A stretch of DNA of 64,000 bases from Streptomyces sp. NBC_00083 (lineage in GTDB: Bacteria > Actinomycetota > Actinomycetes > Streptomycetales > Streptomycetaceae): contig NZ_JAPELY010000002.1 in NCBI RefSeq assembly GCF_026343295.1, positions 372,001 to 436,000 on the forward strand, in the 5' to 3' direction. The notes under the pieces are model-generated. The model saw only the letters and a list, made by a program, of their open reading frames with translations, had not been told where the DNA came from and made no database searches. Position numbers and translations under genes: made by a program. Position 1 is the stretch's first letter. Every line of letters starts with the position of its first letter. Below, one piece after another: positions 52,494-60,071 of the stretch.

Positions 52494-53933
52494 GTGACGC
52501 GGATCGTGATCATCGGTGGCGGACCGGGCGGATACGAGGCGGCCCTGGTGGGCGCCCAGCTCGGCGCGGAGGTGACCGTCGTGGACTGCGACGGTCTGGG
52601 CGGGGCGTCGGTGCTCACCGACTGCGTGCCGTCGAAGACCCTGATCGCGACGGCCGAGGTGATGACGACCTTCGACTCTTCGTACGAGGAGTTGGGCATC
52701 CTCGTCGCCGACGACACCCCGCCGGAGGAGCAGTCGGCCCGGGTCGTCGGCGTGGACCTCGGCAAGGTGAACCGGCGCGTCAAGCGCCTCGCGCTCGCCC
52801 AGTCCCACGACATCACCGCCTCCGTGACGCGTGCGGGCGCCCGCGTCATGCGGGGCCGCGGCCGGCTCGCCGGACCCCAGGGCATCGACGGCACCCGCGA
52901 CGTGATCGTGACCGCCGCCGACGGCACCGAGGAGATCCTCACCTGCGAGGCCGTCCTCATCGCCACCGGCGGCAGCCCGCGCGAGCTGCCCGACGCGCAG
53001 CCCGACGGCGAGCGGATCCTCAACTGGACGCAGGTGTACGACCTGGACGAGCTGCCCGAGGAGCTCATCGTGGTCGGCTCCGGCGTCACCGGCGCCGAGT
53101 TCGCCGGCGCCTACCAGGCGCTCGGCTCCAAGGTCACCCTCGTCTCCTCGCGCGACCGCGTGCTGCCCGGCGAGGACCCGGACGCGGCCGCCGTCCTGGA
53201 GGACGTGTTCCGCCGCCGCGGCATGAACGTCATGGCCCGCTCGCGCGCCGAGTCCGCCAAGCGCGTGGGCGACCGTGTCGAGGTCACCCTCTCCGACGGC
53301 CGTGTCATCAGCGGCAGCCACTGCCTCATGGCGGTCGGCGCGATCCCCAACACCGCGAACATGGCCCTGGAGGAGTCGGGCGTCCGCCTGAAGGAGTCGG
53401 GCCACATCTGGACCGACAAGGTCTCGCGCACCTCCGCCCCCGGCGTGTACGCGGCCGGCGACGTGACCGGCATCTTCGCGCTCGCCTCGGTCGCCGCCAT
53501 GCAGGGCCGCATCGCGATGTACCACTTCCTGGGCGACGCGGTGGCCCCGCTGAACCTGAAGACGGTCTCCTCCAACGTCTTCACCGACCCCGAGATCGCG
53601 ACCGTCGGCTACACCCAGGCCGACGTCGACGCGGGCAAGATCGACGCCCGGGTCGTGAAGCTGCCGCTGCTGCGCAACCCGCGCGCCAAGATGCAGGGCA
53701 TCAGGGACGGCTTCGTGAAGATCTTCTGCCGCCCCGGCACCGGCATCATCGTCGGCGGCTGTGTCGTCGCGCCGCGCGCCAGCGAGCTGATCCACCCCAT
53801 CTCGATCGCGGTCGACAACAACCTGACGGTGGAGCAGATCGCGAACGCGTTCACCGTGTACCCCTCGCTGTCGGGATCGATCGCCGAGGTGGCCCGCCAG
53901 CTGCACACCCGTAAGAAGGCGGGCGAGGCGTAA
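52494..53933 (+). CDS. lpdA: NAD(P)H-quinone dehydrogenase, LpdA type
   Basis: 479 residues, flavoprotein of the pyridine-nucleotide-disulfide oxidoreductase fold but not a lipoamide dehydrogenase. FAD motif IVIIGGGPGGYEAALVGAQLG (about 4-24). The position of the redox disulfide reads GLGGASVLTDCVPSKTLI, where only one Cys is kept, as in M. tuberculosis LpdA, a quinone reductase. NAD motif VVGSGVTGAEFAGAYQALG (about 185) and AAGDVTGIFALASVAAMQGR near 320. GTG 52494; the upstream frame is low-quality. Divergent from the GGCT-like gene. Confidence 0.9.
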   Translation: MTRIVIIGGGPGGYEAALVGAQLGAEVTVVDCDGLGGASVLTDCVPSKTLIATAEVMTTFDSSYEELGILVADDTPPEEQSARVVGVDLGKVNRRVKRLALAQSHDITASVTRAGARVMRGRGRLAGPQGIDGTRDVIVTAADGTEEILTCEAVLIATGGSPRELPDAQPDGERILNWTQVYDLDELPEELIVVGSGVTGAEFAGAYQALGSKVTLVSSRDRVLPGEDPDAAAVLEDVFRRRGMNVMARSRAESAKRVGDRVEVTLSDGRVISGSHCLMAVGAIPNTANMALEESGVRLKESGHIWTDKVSRTSAPGVYAAGDVTGIFALASVAAMQGRIAMYHFLGDAVAPLNLKTVSSNVFTDPEIATVGYTQADVDAGKIDARVVKLPLLRNPRAKMQGIRDGFVKIFCRPGTGIIVGGCVVAPRASELIHPISIAVDNNLTVEQIANAFTVYPSLSGSIAEVARQLHTRKKAGEA

Positions 53934-53968
53934 CTCCCCTGGTGGGGCTGGGGGTTGGCGAGGGAGGA

Positions 53969-53996
53969 ACGGGCCCGGGGAACACTCGGGGCCCGT
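53969..53996 (+). terminator. Hairpin after lpdA
   Basis: ACGGGCCC (53969-53976) pairs with GGGCCCGT (53989-53996), 12-nt loop. Confidence 0.55.
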
Positions 53997-54073
53997 ATAC
54001 CACTCGGCGACCCCCTTTGGGTGCACCTTCCGTTATTCGGCGGAAACTGCTGAGAAGATTCGGCCGCCCAGGT

Positions 54074-54079
54074 TACTGT
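54074..54079 (+). promoter_or_regulatory. -10 element TACTGT of the DeoR gene
   Basis: TACTGT followed by seven bases to GTG 54087; leaderless start expected. The nucleoside palindrome is absent here. Confidence 0.4.
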
Positions 54080-54086
54080 CAGTTTC

Positions 54087-55046
54087 GTGTTCGCTGCAGA
54101 ACGTCGCCAATTGATCCTCGAAATGGTGCGCGCCAACGGGGCGGTATCGCTCCGTGAGCTCGCCCGTGTCGTCCAGACCTCCGAAGTGACCGTACGGCGG
54201 GACGTGCGGGCGCTGGAGGCCGAAGGACTCCTCGACCGCCGGCACGGCGGTGCGGTACTGCCGGGCGGGTTCACCCGCGAGTCCGGCTTCCCGCAGAAAT
54301 CCCATCTAGCCACCGCGGAGAAGACGGCCATCGCCGACCTCGCCGCCGGTCTCGTCGAAGAGGGCGAGGCCATCGTCGTCGGAGCGGGGACCACCACGCA
54401 GGAGCTGGCCCGCCGGCTCGCGCGGATCCCCGGCCTGACCGTCGTCACCAACTCCCTGTTGGTGGCCCAGGCGTTGGCCCACGCCAACCGGGTCGAGGTC
54501 GTCATGACCGGAGGCACCCTGCGCGGCTCCAACTACGCCCTCGTGGGCAGCGGAGCCGAGCAGTCCCTCCAGGGCCTCCGGGTCTCGCGCGCCTTCCTGT
54601 CCGGAAGCGGCCTCACCGCCGAGCGCGGTCTGTCCACCTCCAACATGCTCTCCGCGAGCGTGGACCGGGCGCTGGTCCAGGCGGCGGCCGAGGTCGTGGT
54701 CCTCGCCGACCACACCAAGCTGGGCGCCGACACCATGTTCCAGACGGTGCCGACGGACGTGATCACACGCCTGGTCACCGACGAGCCCCCGGGCCACGAC
54801 GACCGGGCCGCGACCGAGTTGCAGGCGCTGGCCGACCAGGGGGTGCAGATCGCCGTGGCGGGCTCGTCGGGAGCGCCCTCCGGCGAGGCCGCGCCCGGCC
54901 GGCCGCCCCGCCGCGACATGCCCCTCCCCGGCCAGCGCCGCACCCACGCACCCGGTACGGGACCGCAGTTGCGCAGCGCGGCGGCGATGGGCGAGCCGCA
55001 GGGTTCGGCGGAGCGCGCGAGGGTGGCGGACCTGCGCCGGCGTTAG
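54087..55046 (+). CDS. DeoR-family transcriptional regulator
   Basis: 319 residues. N-terminal helix-turn-helix (AAERRQLILEMVRANGAVSLRELARVVQTSEVTVRRDVRALEAEGLLDRRHGGAV), then the DeoR sensor domain with VGAGTTTQELARRLARIPGLTVVTNSLLVAQAL (about 95-127) and VVVLADHTKLGADT (about 205). About 60 extra C-terminal residues of low complexity follow. It sits among nucleoside genes and could be the regulator of the palindrome regulon, but DeoR-type sites are normally longer or tandem. Ends 4 nt inside the convergent TetR gene. Confidence 0.87.
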   Translation: MFAAERRQLILEMVRANGAVSLRELARVVQTSEVTVRRDVRALEAEGLLDRRHGGAVLPGGFTRESGFPQKSHLATAEKTAIADLAAGLVEEGEAIVVGAGTTTQELARRLARIPGLTVVTNSLLVAQALAHANRVEVVMTGGTLRGSNYALVGSGAEQSLQGLRVSRAFLSGSGLTAERGLSTSNMLSASVDRALVQAAAEVVVLADHTKLGADTMFQTVPTDVITRLVTDEPPGHDDRAATELQALADQGVQIAVAGSSGAPSGEAAPGRPPRRDMPLPGQRRTHAPGTGPQLRSAAAMGEPQGSAERARVADLRRR

Positions 55047-55612
55047 CCCTTGAGCCCCCGGTAGGTGAGGGCGAGCAGCCGGTCGGCCAACTCCGGGTCG
55101 TCCGGGGTCTGTTCGGCCGCGAGCGCGATGGCGTTGGTCAGCTGCATGAGGTCGGCGATGGTGACGTCGGCGCGTACGGAACCGGCTTCACGGGCCCGTA
55201 CGAGCAGGGCGTCGCCCGCCTCCCGCATCGGCTCGCTGCACCGCGCGAGGGCGGAACTCGCGTCGCCCGACGCGGACATGAGGGCGCGGGCCAGGCCGCG
55301 GTACACCCCGGCGTGCGTGATGATGGCGCGCAGCCACTCGATGAGGGCGGTGCAGGGCTGCTCGGCGTCGAGCAACTCCCGTGACCGCGCGAGCAGTATG
55401 TCGACCTCGCTCTGGAAGACGGCGCTCAGCAGGGCGTGCCGGGTGGGGAAGTGCCGGTACAGGGTGCCGATGCCCACACCGGCCCCGCGGGCCACGTCCT
55501 CCAGGGAGGTGTCCGTGCCGTGTTCCGCGAAGGCGGTTCTGGCCGTGGTGAGGAGGCGGGTGTGGTTGCGGCGCGCGTCCGCCCGCAACGGCCGCCCCGA
55601 TGTCCCATCCAT
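55043..55612 (-). CDS. TetR-family regulator
   Basis: 189 residues from ATG 55612. Helix-turn-helix HTRLLTTARTAFAEHGTDTSLEDVARGAGVGIGTLYRHFPTRHALLSAVF (about 15-62) and a C-terminal TetR_C-like ligand domain. A longer upstream frame runs through the repeat region and is not credible. No efflux or metabolic gene is immediately divergent, so its targets are unknown; the region upstream is the dispersed repeat stretch. Confidence 0.88.
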   Translation of the reverse strand: MDGTSGRPLRADARRNHTRLLTTARTAFAEHGTDTSLEDVARGAGVGIGTLYRHFPTRHALLSAVFQSEVDILLARSRELLDAEQPCTALIEWLRAIITHAGVYRGLARALMSASGDASSALARCSEPMREAGDALLVRAREAGSVRADVTIADLMQLTNAIALAAEQTPDDPELADRLLALTYRGLKG

Positions 55613-55646
55613 ACCCCCAGGATGCCACCCCGGCGACCCCACCTCC

Positions 55647-55692
55647 GTCCGCGGACCGTGCCCGCGTCTCGCGCAGTTCCCCGCGCCCCTGG
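55647..55692 (+). repeat. Dispersed repeat unit A, copy 1
   Basis: 46 bp, differing in two positions from copy 2 (55852-55897), with core CGCGTCTCGCGCAGTTCCCC. An inverted copy lies at 59602-59645 and a partial one at 28644-28672. Confidence 0.75.
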
Positions 55693-55772
55693 GTGCGTTG
55701 CCCATGGCAGGGTGCCATGCCGAGACCACCTCAGCGTGTACGGCTGCCCGACCCGGCCCATGCGGGCCCCCT

Positions 55773-55838
55773 CAGCCTGTCCGGCGTTTGAGGACGAGCG
55801 CCCTTAAGGCGCGTACGGGGTCTGGGGCGGAGCCCCAG
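55773..55838 (+). repeat. Dispersed repeat unit B, copy 1
   Basis: 66 bp with core GTCCGGCGTTTGAGGACGAG and a terminal palindrome CTGGGGCGGAGCCCCAG that can form a hairpin. It recurs at 55937-56002 and, inverted, at 59743-59808. Confidence 0.75.
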
Positions 55839-55851
55839 CAACCCCGCTTTC

Positions 55852-55897
55852 GTCTGCGGACCGTGCTCGCGTCTCGCGCAGTTCCCCGCGCCCCTGG
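55852..55897 (+). repeat. Dispersed repeat unit A, copy 2
   Basis: See 55647-55692. Lies 14 bp after unit B copy 1, so B followed by A appears to be a composite element. Confidence 0.75.
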
Positions 55898-55936
55898 CTA
55901 CTCCAGGCCGGGCGGCATGCCCAGTACAGGTCGCCC

Positions 55937-56002
55937 CAGCCCGTCCGGCGTTTGAGGACGAGCGGCCTTCAGGCGCGAACGGGGGCTGGGGCGGAGCCCC
56001 AG
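55937..56002 (+). repeat. Dispersed repeat unit B, copy 2
   Basis: See 55773-55838. Few substitutions, with the hairpin end preserved. Confidence 0.75.
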
Positions 56003-56013
56003 GGGGTGTGGGG

Positions 56014-56044
56014 GAGCCCCGGCCCGTGTGCTCGGCCGGGGCTC
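56014..56044 (-). terminator. Terminator after accA2
   Basis: GAGCCCCGGCC (56014-56024) pairs with GGCCGGGGCTC (56034-56044), 9-nt loop, just downstream of the minus-strand stop. Confidence 0.7.
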
Positions 56045-56058
56045 TCCGCGTGGACGCG

Positions 56059-57813
56059 TCAGTCCTTGATCTCGCAGATCATCGCGCCGGACGACACCGA
56101 CGCCCCCACCTCCGCGGAGAGGCTCTTCACCGTCCCCGCCCGGTGCGCGTTCAGCGGCTGCTCCATCTTCATGGCTTCGAGTACGACGATGAGGTCGCCC
56201 TCCTTGACCTCCTGGCCCTCCTCGACCGCCACCTTCACGATCGTGCCCTGCATGGGCGATGCGAGGGTGTCGCCGGAGGCGGCGGAGCCGGCCTTCTTGG
56301 CGGCGCGGCGCTTGGGCTTGGCGCCGCCGGCCGCGGCGGTGCGCGCCAGCGTCATGCCGAGCGACGAGGGCAGCGAGACCTCAAGACGCTTGCCGCCGAC
56401 CTCGACGACCACCGTCTCGCGCCCCGGCTCCTCGTCCGTGTCCGCGTCGGCCGTGGCCGTGAACGCCGGGATCTCGTTGACGAACTCCGTCTCGATCCAC
56501 CGGGTGTGGATGGTGAACGGGTCGGAGGTGAACGCGGGGTCGGCGACGACAGCGCGGTGGAAGGGGATCGCGGTCGCCATGCCCTCCACGGTGAACTCCG
56601 CCAGTGCACGGGCCGCTCGCTGGAGCGCCTGCTCACGCGTCGCGCCGGTCACGATGAGCTTGGCGAGGAGCGAGTCCCAGGCGGGGCCGATGACCGAGCC
56701 GGACTCGACGCCCGCGTCGAGGCGCACGCCGGGACCGGACGGCGGTGCGAACAGGGTGACGGTGCCGGGCGCGGGCAGGAAGCCGCGGCCCGGGTCCTCG
56801 CCGTTGATACGGAACTCGAAGGAGTGACCGCGCATGGCCGGGTCGTCGTAACCCAGCTCCTCGCCGTCGGCGATGCGGAACATCTCGCGGACCAGGTCGA
56901 TGCCGGTGACCTCTTCGGTGACCGGGTGCTCGACCTGGAGGCGGGTGTTGACCTCAAGGAAGGAGATCGTGCCGTCGGTGCCGACGAGAAACTCGACGGT
57001 GCCCGCGCCGACGTAGCCGGCCTCCTTCAGGATCGCCTTCGACGCGGCGTACAGCTCCGCGTTCTGCGCCTGGGTCAGGAAGGGCGCCGGGGCCTCCTCC
57101 ACCAGCTTCTGGTGGCGGCGCTGGAGCGAGCAGTCACGAGTGGAGACGACGACCACGTTGCCGTGGGTGTCGGCCAGGCACTGCGTCTCGACGTGGCGCG
57201 GCTTGTCGAGGTAGCGCTCGACGAAGCACTCGCCCCGGCCGAACGCCGCCACGGCCTCGCGTACGGCCGAGTCGTAGAGCTCGGGCACCTCTTCGAGGGT
57301 GCGGGCGACCTTCAGGCCGCGGCCGCCACCGCCGAAGGCGGCCTTGATCGCGATGGGCAGGCCGTGTTCGCGGGCGAACGCCACGACCTCGTCCGAACCC
57401 GACACCGGGTCCGGCGTGCCCGCGACGAGCGGGGCGCCCGCGCGCTGGGCGATGTGACGGGCCGCCACCTTGTCACCCAGGTCACGGATGGCCTGCGGCG
57501 GCGGGCCGATCCACGTCAGACCCGCGTCGAGCACCGCCTGGGCGAACTCGGCGTTCTCGGAAAGGAATCCGTAACCCGGGTGGACGGCGTCCGCTCCCGA
57601 GTCGGCCGCGGCCGCGAGCACCTTGGCGATGTCCAGATAGCTGGCCGCCGGGGTGTCACCGCCCAGGGCGAATGCCTCGTCCGCTGCCCGGACATGCAAC
57701 GCATCCCGGTCCGGATCGGCGTAGACGGCTACGCTCGCGATTCCGGCATCCCGGCAGGCCCGAGCAACGCGGACAGCGATTTCGCCTCGGTTGGCGATGA
57801 GCACCTTGCGCAC
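56059..57813 (-). CDS. accA2: Acyl-CoA carboxylase alpha subunit (biotin carboxylase + BCCP)
   Basis: 584 residues. Biotin carboxylase domain (about 1-450): VRKVLIANRGEIAVRVARAC, ATP-grasp loop IAIKAAFGGGGRGLKV (about 150-165), EVNTRLQVEHPVTEEVTG (about 285). BCCP domain at the C terminus with the biotinylation motif VVLEAMKMEQPL, Lys about 545. Alpha subunit for acetyl- and propionyl-CoA carboxylases in Streptomyces; partners are the beta and epsilon subunits encoded at 59.8-61.7 kb. GTG 57813 preceded by AAGGAGGGAG. Gene name by analogy with S. coelicolor. Confidence 0.93.
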   Translation of the reverse strand: MRKVLIANRGEIAVRVARACRDAGIASVAVYADPDRDALHVRAADEAFALGGDTPAASYLDIAKVLAAAADSGADAVHPGYGFLSENAEFAQAVLDAGLTWIGPPPQAIRDLGDKVAARHIAQRAGAPLVAGTPDPVSGSDEVVAFAREHGLPIAIKAAFGGGGRGLKVARTLEEVPELYDSAVREAVAAFGRGECFVERYLDKPRHVETQCLADTHGNVVVVSTRDCSLQRRHQKLVEEAPAPFLTQAQNAELYAASKAILKEAGYVGAGTVEFLVGTDGTISFLEVNTRLQVEHPVTEEVTGIDLVREMFRIADGEELGYDDPAMRGHSFEFRINGEDPGRGFLPAPGTVTLFAPPSGPGVRLDAGVESGSVIGPAWDSLLAKLIVTGATREQALQRAARALAEFTVEGMATAIPFHRAVVADPAFTSDPFTIHTRWIETEFVNEIPAFTATADADTDEEPGRETVVVEVGGKRLEVSLPSSLGMTLARTAAAGGAKPKRRAAKKAGSAASGDTLASPMQGTIVKVAVEEGQEVKEGDLIVVLEAMKMEQPLNAHRAGTVKSLSAEVGASVSSGAMICEIKD

Positions 57814-58201
57814 GATGGCTCCCTCCTTGAAACAAGCTGAGTTTAGGGAAGCCGCACACTGGCTTACGACCCGTCCCCAATGGTGAGCTTGCCCACACGG
57901 AGTGTGATTCGAGGCACGCTCAAGTCGCGAAATCCCTTGTCGCACCACGGTACGCCGGGCTCCCGTACCGCACAGTAGCGGTGGGGTGTGGTCAAGGTCT
58001 CTGTCTCGGGCACCAGCAGGTCCCTGCGTTTCTTTGTCGGGTCCCTACGAAGGGCCGAATGATTCTTTGCGACCGGAACGCCGCGCGGCGGGACGCCCGG
58101 CCGCGCGGGCGCGACCGTTCTCGCCCGGACCCTTGTACGAACCATTACTGGTTAGTAGCCTGCGCGCCACAGCCGTACTAGGGGTAACAGGGGGTCGTGC
58201 C
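57814..58201. other. Intergenic region between accA2 and the membrane-protein gene
   Basis: About 390 bp. It should hold the divergent promoters of accA2 and the 149-residue membrane protein. One short inverted repeat, TACT-GGTT-AGTA (58146-58157), is the only regulatory-looking element I noticed. No small gene seen. Confidence 0.4.
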
Positions 58202-58651
58202 GTGCTGCGACGACTGATCGCCATCGTGGCCGCGCTCGTTCTCTTCGCCGAGGCCTGCGCCATCGTGCTCGTCAACTGGGTGCTGGGGAGGGTCGCGGCG
58301 AACCAGCACATGTCCCTCGCGGGCGTCGATCCGAAGGCGATCTCCAGCGGCGCCTGGGTCGCGGGCGGACTCTTCGGGCTCTTCCTCACGGTGTGCGGGA
58401 TCCTGCTGCTGATCATCGGGATACGCGACCGCGCGCCCGGCCGGGTCGCGCGCATCACGCTCATCGCCTGCGCGGTGGTGCACGCCGTGCTCGGCGCGTT
58501 CCTGGTCGGCCTGGTCGGCTGGTCCGCGTTCGCGTGCCTGATGGTCGTGCTGGCGCTGCTCGTCTTCGTACTCCTTGCGTACGCGAAGGAGCGGCCCGCG
58601 CCGGGACCGGAGCCGGAGGACGCGCCCGGAGGAGCCCCGGCCACCGCCTGA
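58202..58651 (+). CDS. Small membrane protein, four predicted helices
   Basis: 149 residues from GTG 58202 (GGGGG about 8 nt upstream). Hydrophobic segments: LIAIVAALVLFAEACAIVLVNWVLG, WVAGGLFGLFLTVCGILLLIIGI, ITLIACAVVHAVLGAFLVGLVGW and ACLMVVLALLVFVLLAYA. Acidic/Pro C-terminal tail. No family recognised; the position beside accA2 and Maf suggests a conserved neighbour. Function unknown. Confidence 0.75.
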   Translation: MLRRLIAIVAALVLFAEACAIVLVNWVLGRVAANQHMSLAGVDPKAISSGAWVAGGLFGLFLTVCGILLLIIGIRDRAPGRVARITLIACAVVHAVLGAFLVGLVGWSAFACLMVVLALLVFVLLAYAKERPAPGPEPEDAPGGAPATA

Positions 58652-58671
58652 GCGTCCGCGCCCCGGCGCCC

Positions 58672-59274
58672 TTACGCCCAGAGGTCGGTGACCGAGAGCC
58701 CCAGCTGGGCGAGCAGCCTGCGCAGGAGCGGCAGCGAGAGGCCGATGACGTTGCCGTGATCGCCCTCGATGGAGTCGACGAACGGCGCCGAGCGGCCGTC
58801 GAGCGTGAACGCGCCCGCCACGTACAGGGGTTCACCGCTCGCCACGTACGCCGCGATCTCCGCGTCGGTGGGCTCGCCGAACCGTACGACCGTCGACGCG
58901 GTGCGCGCGGCGCGCTCGCCCGTCGCCGTGTCGATCACGCAGTGGCCGGTCTGGAGGACGCCGGAGCGGCCGCGCATCGACTTCCAGCGGGCCGTCGCGT
59001 CCTCGGCGTCGGCGGGCTTGCCGAGCGCGCGGCCGTCGAGTTCGAGCACGGAGTCGCAGCCGATGACGAGGGCGCCCGCGGCCTCGGGGCGGCCGGCCAC
59101 GGCGTCGGCCTTCGCCTCGGCGAGGACGAGGGCGAGTTCGGCGGGGCTCGGCGCGGTCAGGGCGTCCTCGTCGACGCCGCTGACGATCACCTCGGGCGCG
59201 AAGCCGGCCTGCCGGAGCAGCCCGAGCCGGGCGGGGGATTGGGAGGCGAGGACGAGGCGGCGCTGAGCAGTCAT
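58672..59274 (-). CDS. maf: Maf-family nucleotide pyrophosphatase
   Basis: 200 residues. N-terminal VLASQSPARLGLLRQAGFAPEVIVSGVDEDAL (residues 7-38, phosphate-binding SxSPxR motif), VIGCDSVLEL and PLYVAGAFTLDGRSAPFVDSIEGDHGNVIGLSLPLL, matching the Maf/YhdE house-cleaning dTTP/UTP pyrophosphatase. ATG 59274 is seven bases after TACGAT (minus strand), a likely leaderless start. Convergent with the membrane-protein gene. Confidence 0.93.
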   Translation of the reverse strand: MTAQRRLVLASQSPARLGLLRQAGFAPEVIVSGVDEDALTAPSPAELALVLAEAKADAVAGRPEAAGALVIGCDSVLELDGRALGKPADAEDATARWKSMRGRSGVLQTGHCVIDTATGERAARTASTVVRFGEPTDAEIAAYVASGEPLYVAGAFTLDGRSAPFVDSIEGDHGNVIGLSLPLLRRLLAQLGLSVTDLWA

Positions 59275-59281
59275 GGGCGCC

Positions 59282-59287
59282 ATCGTA
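59282..59287 (-). promoter_or_regulatory. -10 element TACGAT of maf
   Basis: On the minus strand TACGAT lies seven bases before ATG 59274. Confidence 0.4.
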
Positions 59288-59306
59288 GGCGCCCCGCGCG
59301 GCCCGC

Positions 59307-59435
59307 TCAGTGGAGACCGACGACGACCATCGCCACGACCATGGCGAGGGCGAGGAAGAGCCCCGCCCGGCGCATCATCGCCTGCGCGTCGCGCAGTTCC
59401 TTGGGCGGCTCGTTCTCGGGGTCTGACCACAGCAT
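59307..59435 (-). CDS. 42-residue single-pass membrane protein
   Basis: Reads MLWSDPENEPPKELRDAQAMM then RRAGLFLALAMVVAMVVVGLH: an acidic/basic cytosolic part and one membrane helix. CACTAT lies seven bases before the ATG, so it could be leaderless. It matches in style the small membrane protein called MmpB in some Streptomyces annotations (recalled, unverified). Located between maf and the carboxylase genes. Confidence 0.7.
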   Translation of the reverse strand: MLWSDPENEPPKELRDAQAMMRRAGLFLALAMVVAMVVVGLH

Positions 59436-59601
59436 GCAACCGATAGTGCGGCGGGTGCCTGTTGCCGCGCCTGAGTACGGGTACTCACTCCCCTGAGCCG
59501 CAACTCAGCCCCGCCGCGCCGGGCGCGGGGCTGTGCCCTTGCGCGGCTCCGCCGCGGTGGGCGCGGGCGGTGGGCTGCGACGCCGGGTGCCCTACCTCTT
59601 T

Positions 59602-59645
59602 AGGGGCGCGGGGAACTGCGCGAGACGCGGGCACGGTCCGCAGAC
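59602..59645 (-). repeat. Dispersed repeat unit A, inverted copy
   Basis: Reverse complement of unit A (see 55647-55692), near-identical across 44 bp. Confidence 0.75.
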
Positions 59646-59742
59646 GTAGACCGGGGTTGCTGGGGCTCCGCCCCAGGCCCCGGGATGGCCCCACCCCGCC
59701 CCTTCCCGAAACCTCCGGGGGAAAGGGGCTGGGGTTCAGGAC

Positions 59743-59808
59743 CTGGGGCTCTGCCCCAGACCCCGTTCGCGCCTGAAGGGCGCTCGTCCTCAAACGCCGG
59801 ACGGGCTG
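59743..59808 (-). repeat. Dispersed repeat unit B, inverted copy
   Basis: Reverse complement of unit B (see 55773-55838), including the hairpin CTGGGGCTCTGCCCCAG. Confidence 0.75.
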
Positions 59809-59839
59809 AAAGGGCGCTGGGCTCCCTGCCCAGGGGAGG

Positions 59840-60046
59840 CTACGACGGCCAGTACGTGCGGGCCCAGGTGCGGGTGCCCGGGTGGGGCAGGGTGCGGCGG
59901 GCGATGCGGGCCGGGTCGGACCAGCCCTCGGGGGGCTGGGGAGGACCCGGCACCGCGGACGCCGTCGCCGCGGCCCGCGCCTGCACCACCGCGAGCGCGG
60001 CAGCCAACTCCTCCGGGGTCGGATTGCCCCGAACTACCTTGATCAC
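59840..60046 (-). CDS. pccE: Acyl-CoA carboxylase epsilon subunit
   Basis: 68 residues: VIKVVRGNPTPEELAAALAVVQARAAA (the VVRGxPTxEELAAL signature), then a Pro-rich linker and a basic Trp-containing end (RTLPHPGTRTWARTYWPS) typical of actinobacterial epsilon subunits that stabilise the beta hexamer. GTG 60046 has AGGAGG six bases upstream; an ATG at 60064 is less well placed. 25 bp after the beta-subunit gene, so co-transcribed. Gene name by analogy. Confidence 0.88.
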   Translation of the reverse strand: MIKVVRGNPTPEELAAALAVVQARAAATASAVPGPPQPPEGWSDPARIARRTLPHPGTRTWARTYWPS

Positions 60047-60071
60047 AGCGCCTCCTGACGGCACGTCATGG

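Larger units (their letters stand above)
55613..56058. other. Non-coding stretch carrying dispersed repeats
   Basis: About 445 bp between the TetR gene and accA2. Filled by two copies each of repeat units A and B plus the accA2 terminator. No gene: frames across it have repeat-derived, unlikely protein content. Confidence 0.65.
59436..59839. other. Non-coding stretch with inverted dispersed repeats
   Basis: About 400 bp between the small membrane-protein gene and pccE. Contains units A and B inverted relative to the copies at 55.6-56.0 kb, and an extra hairpin end of unit B at 59660-59676. No credible gene. Confidence 0.6.
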
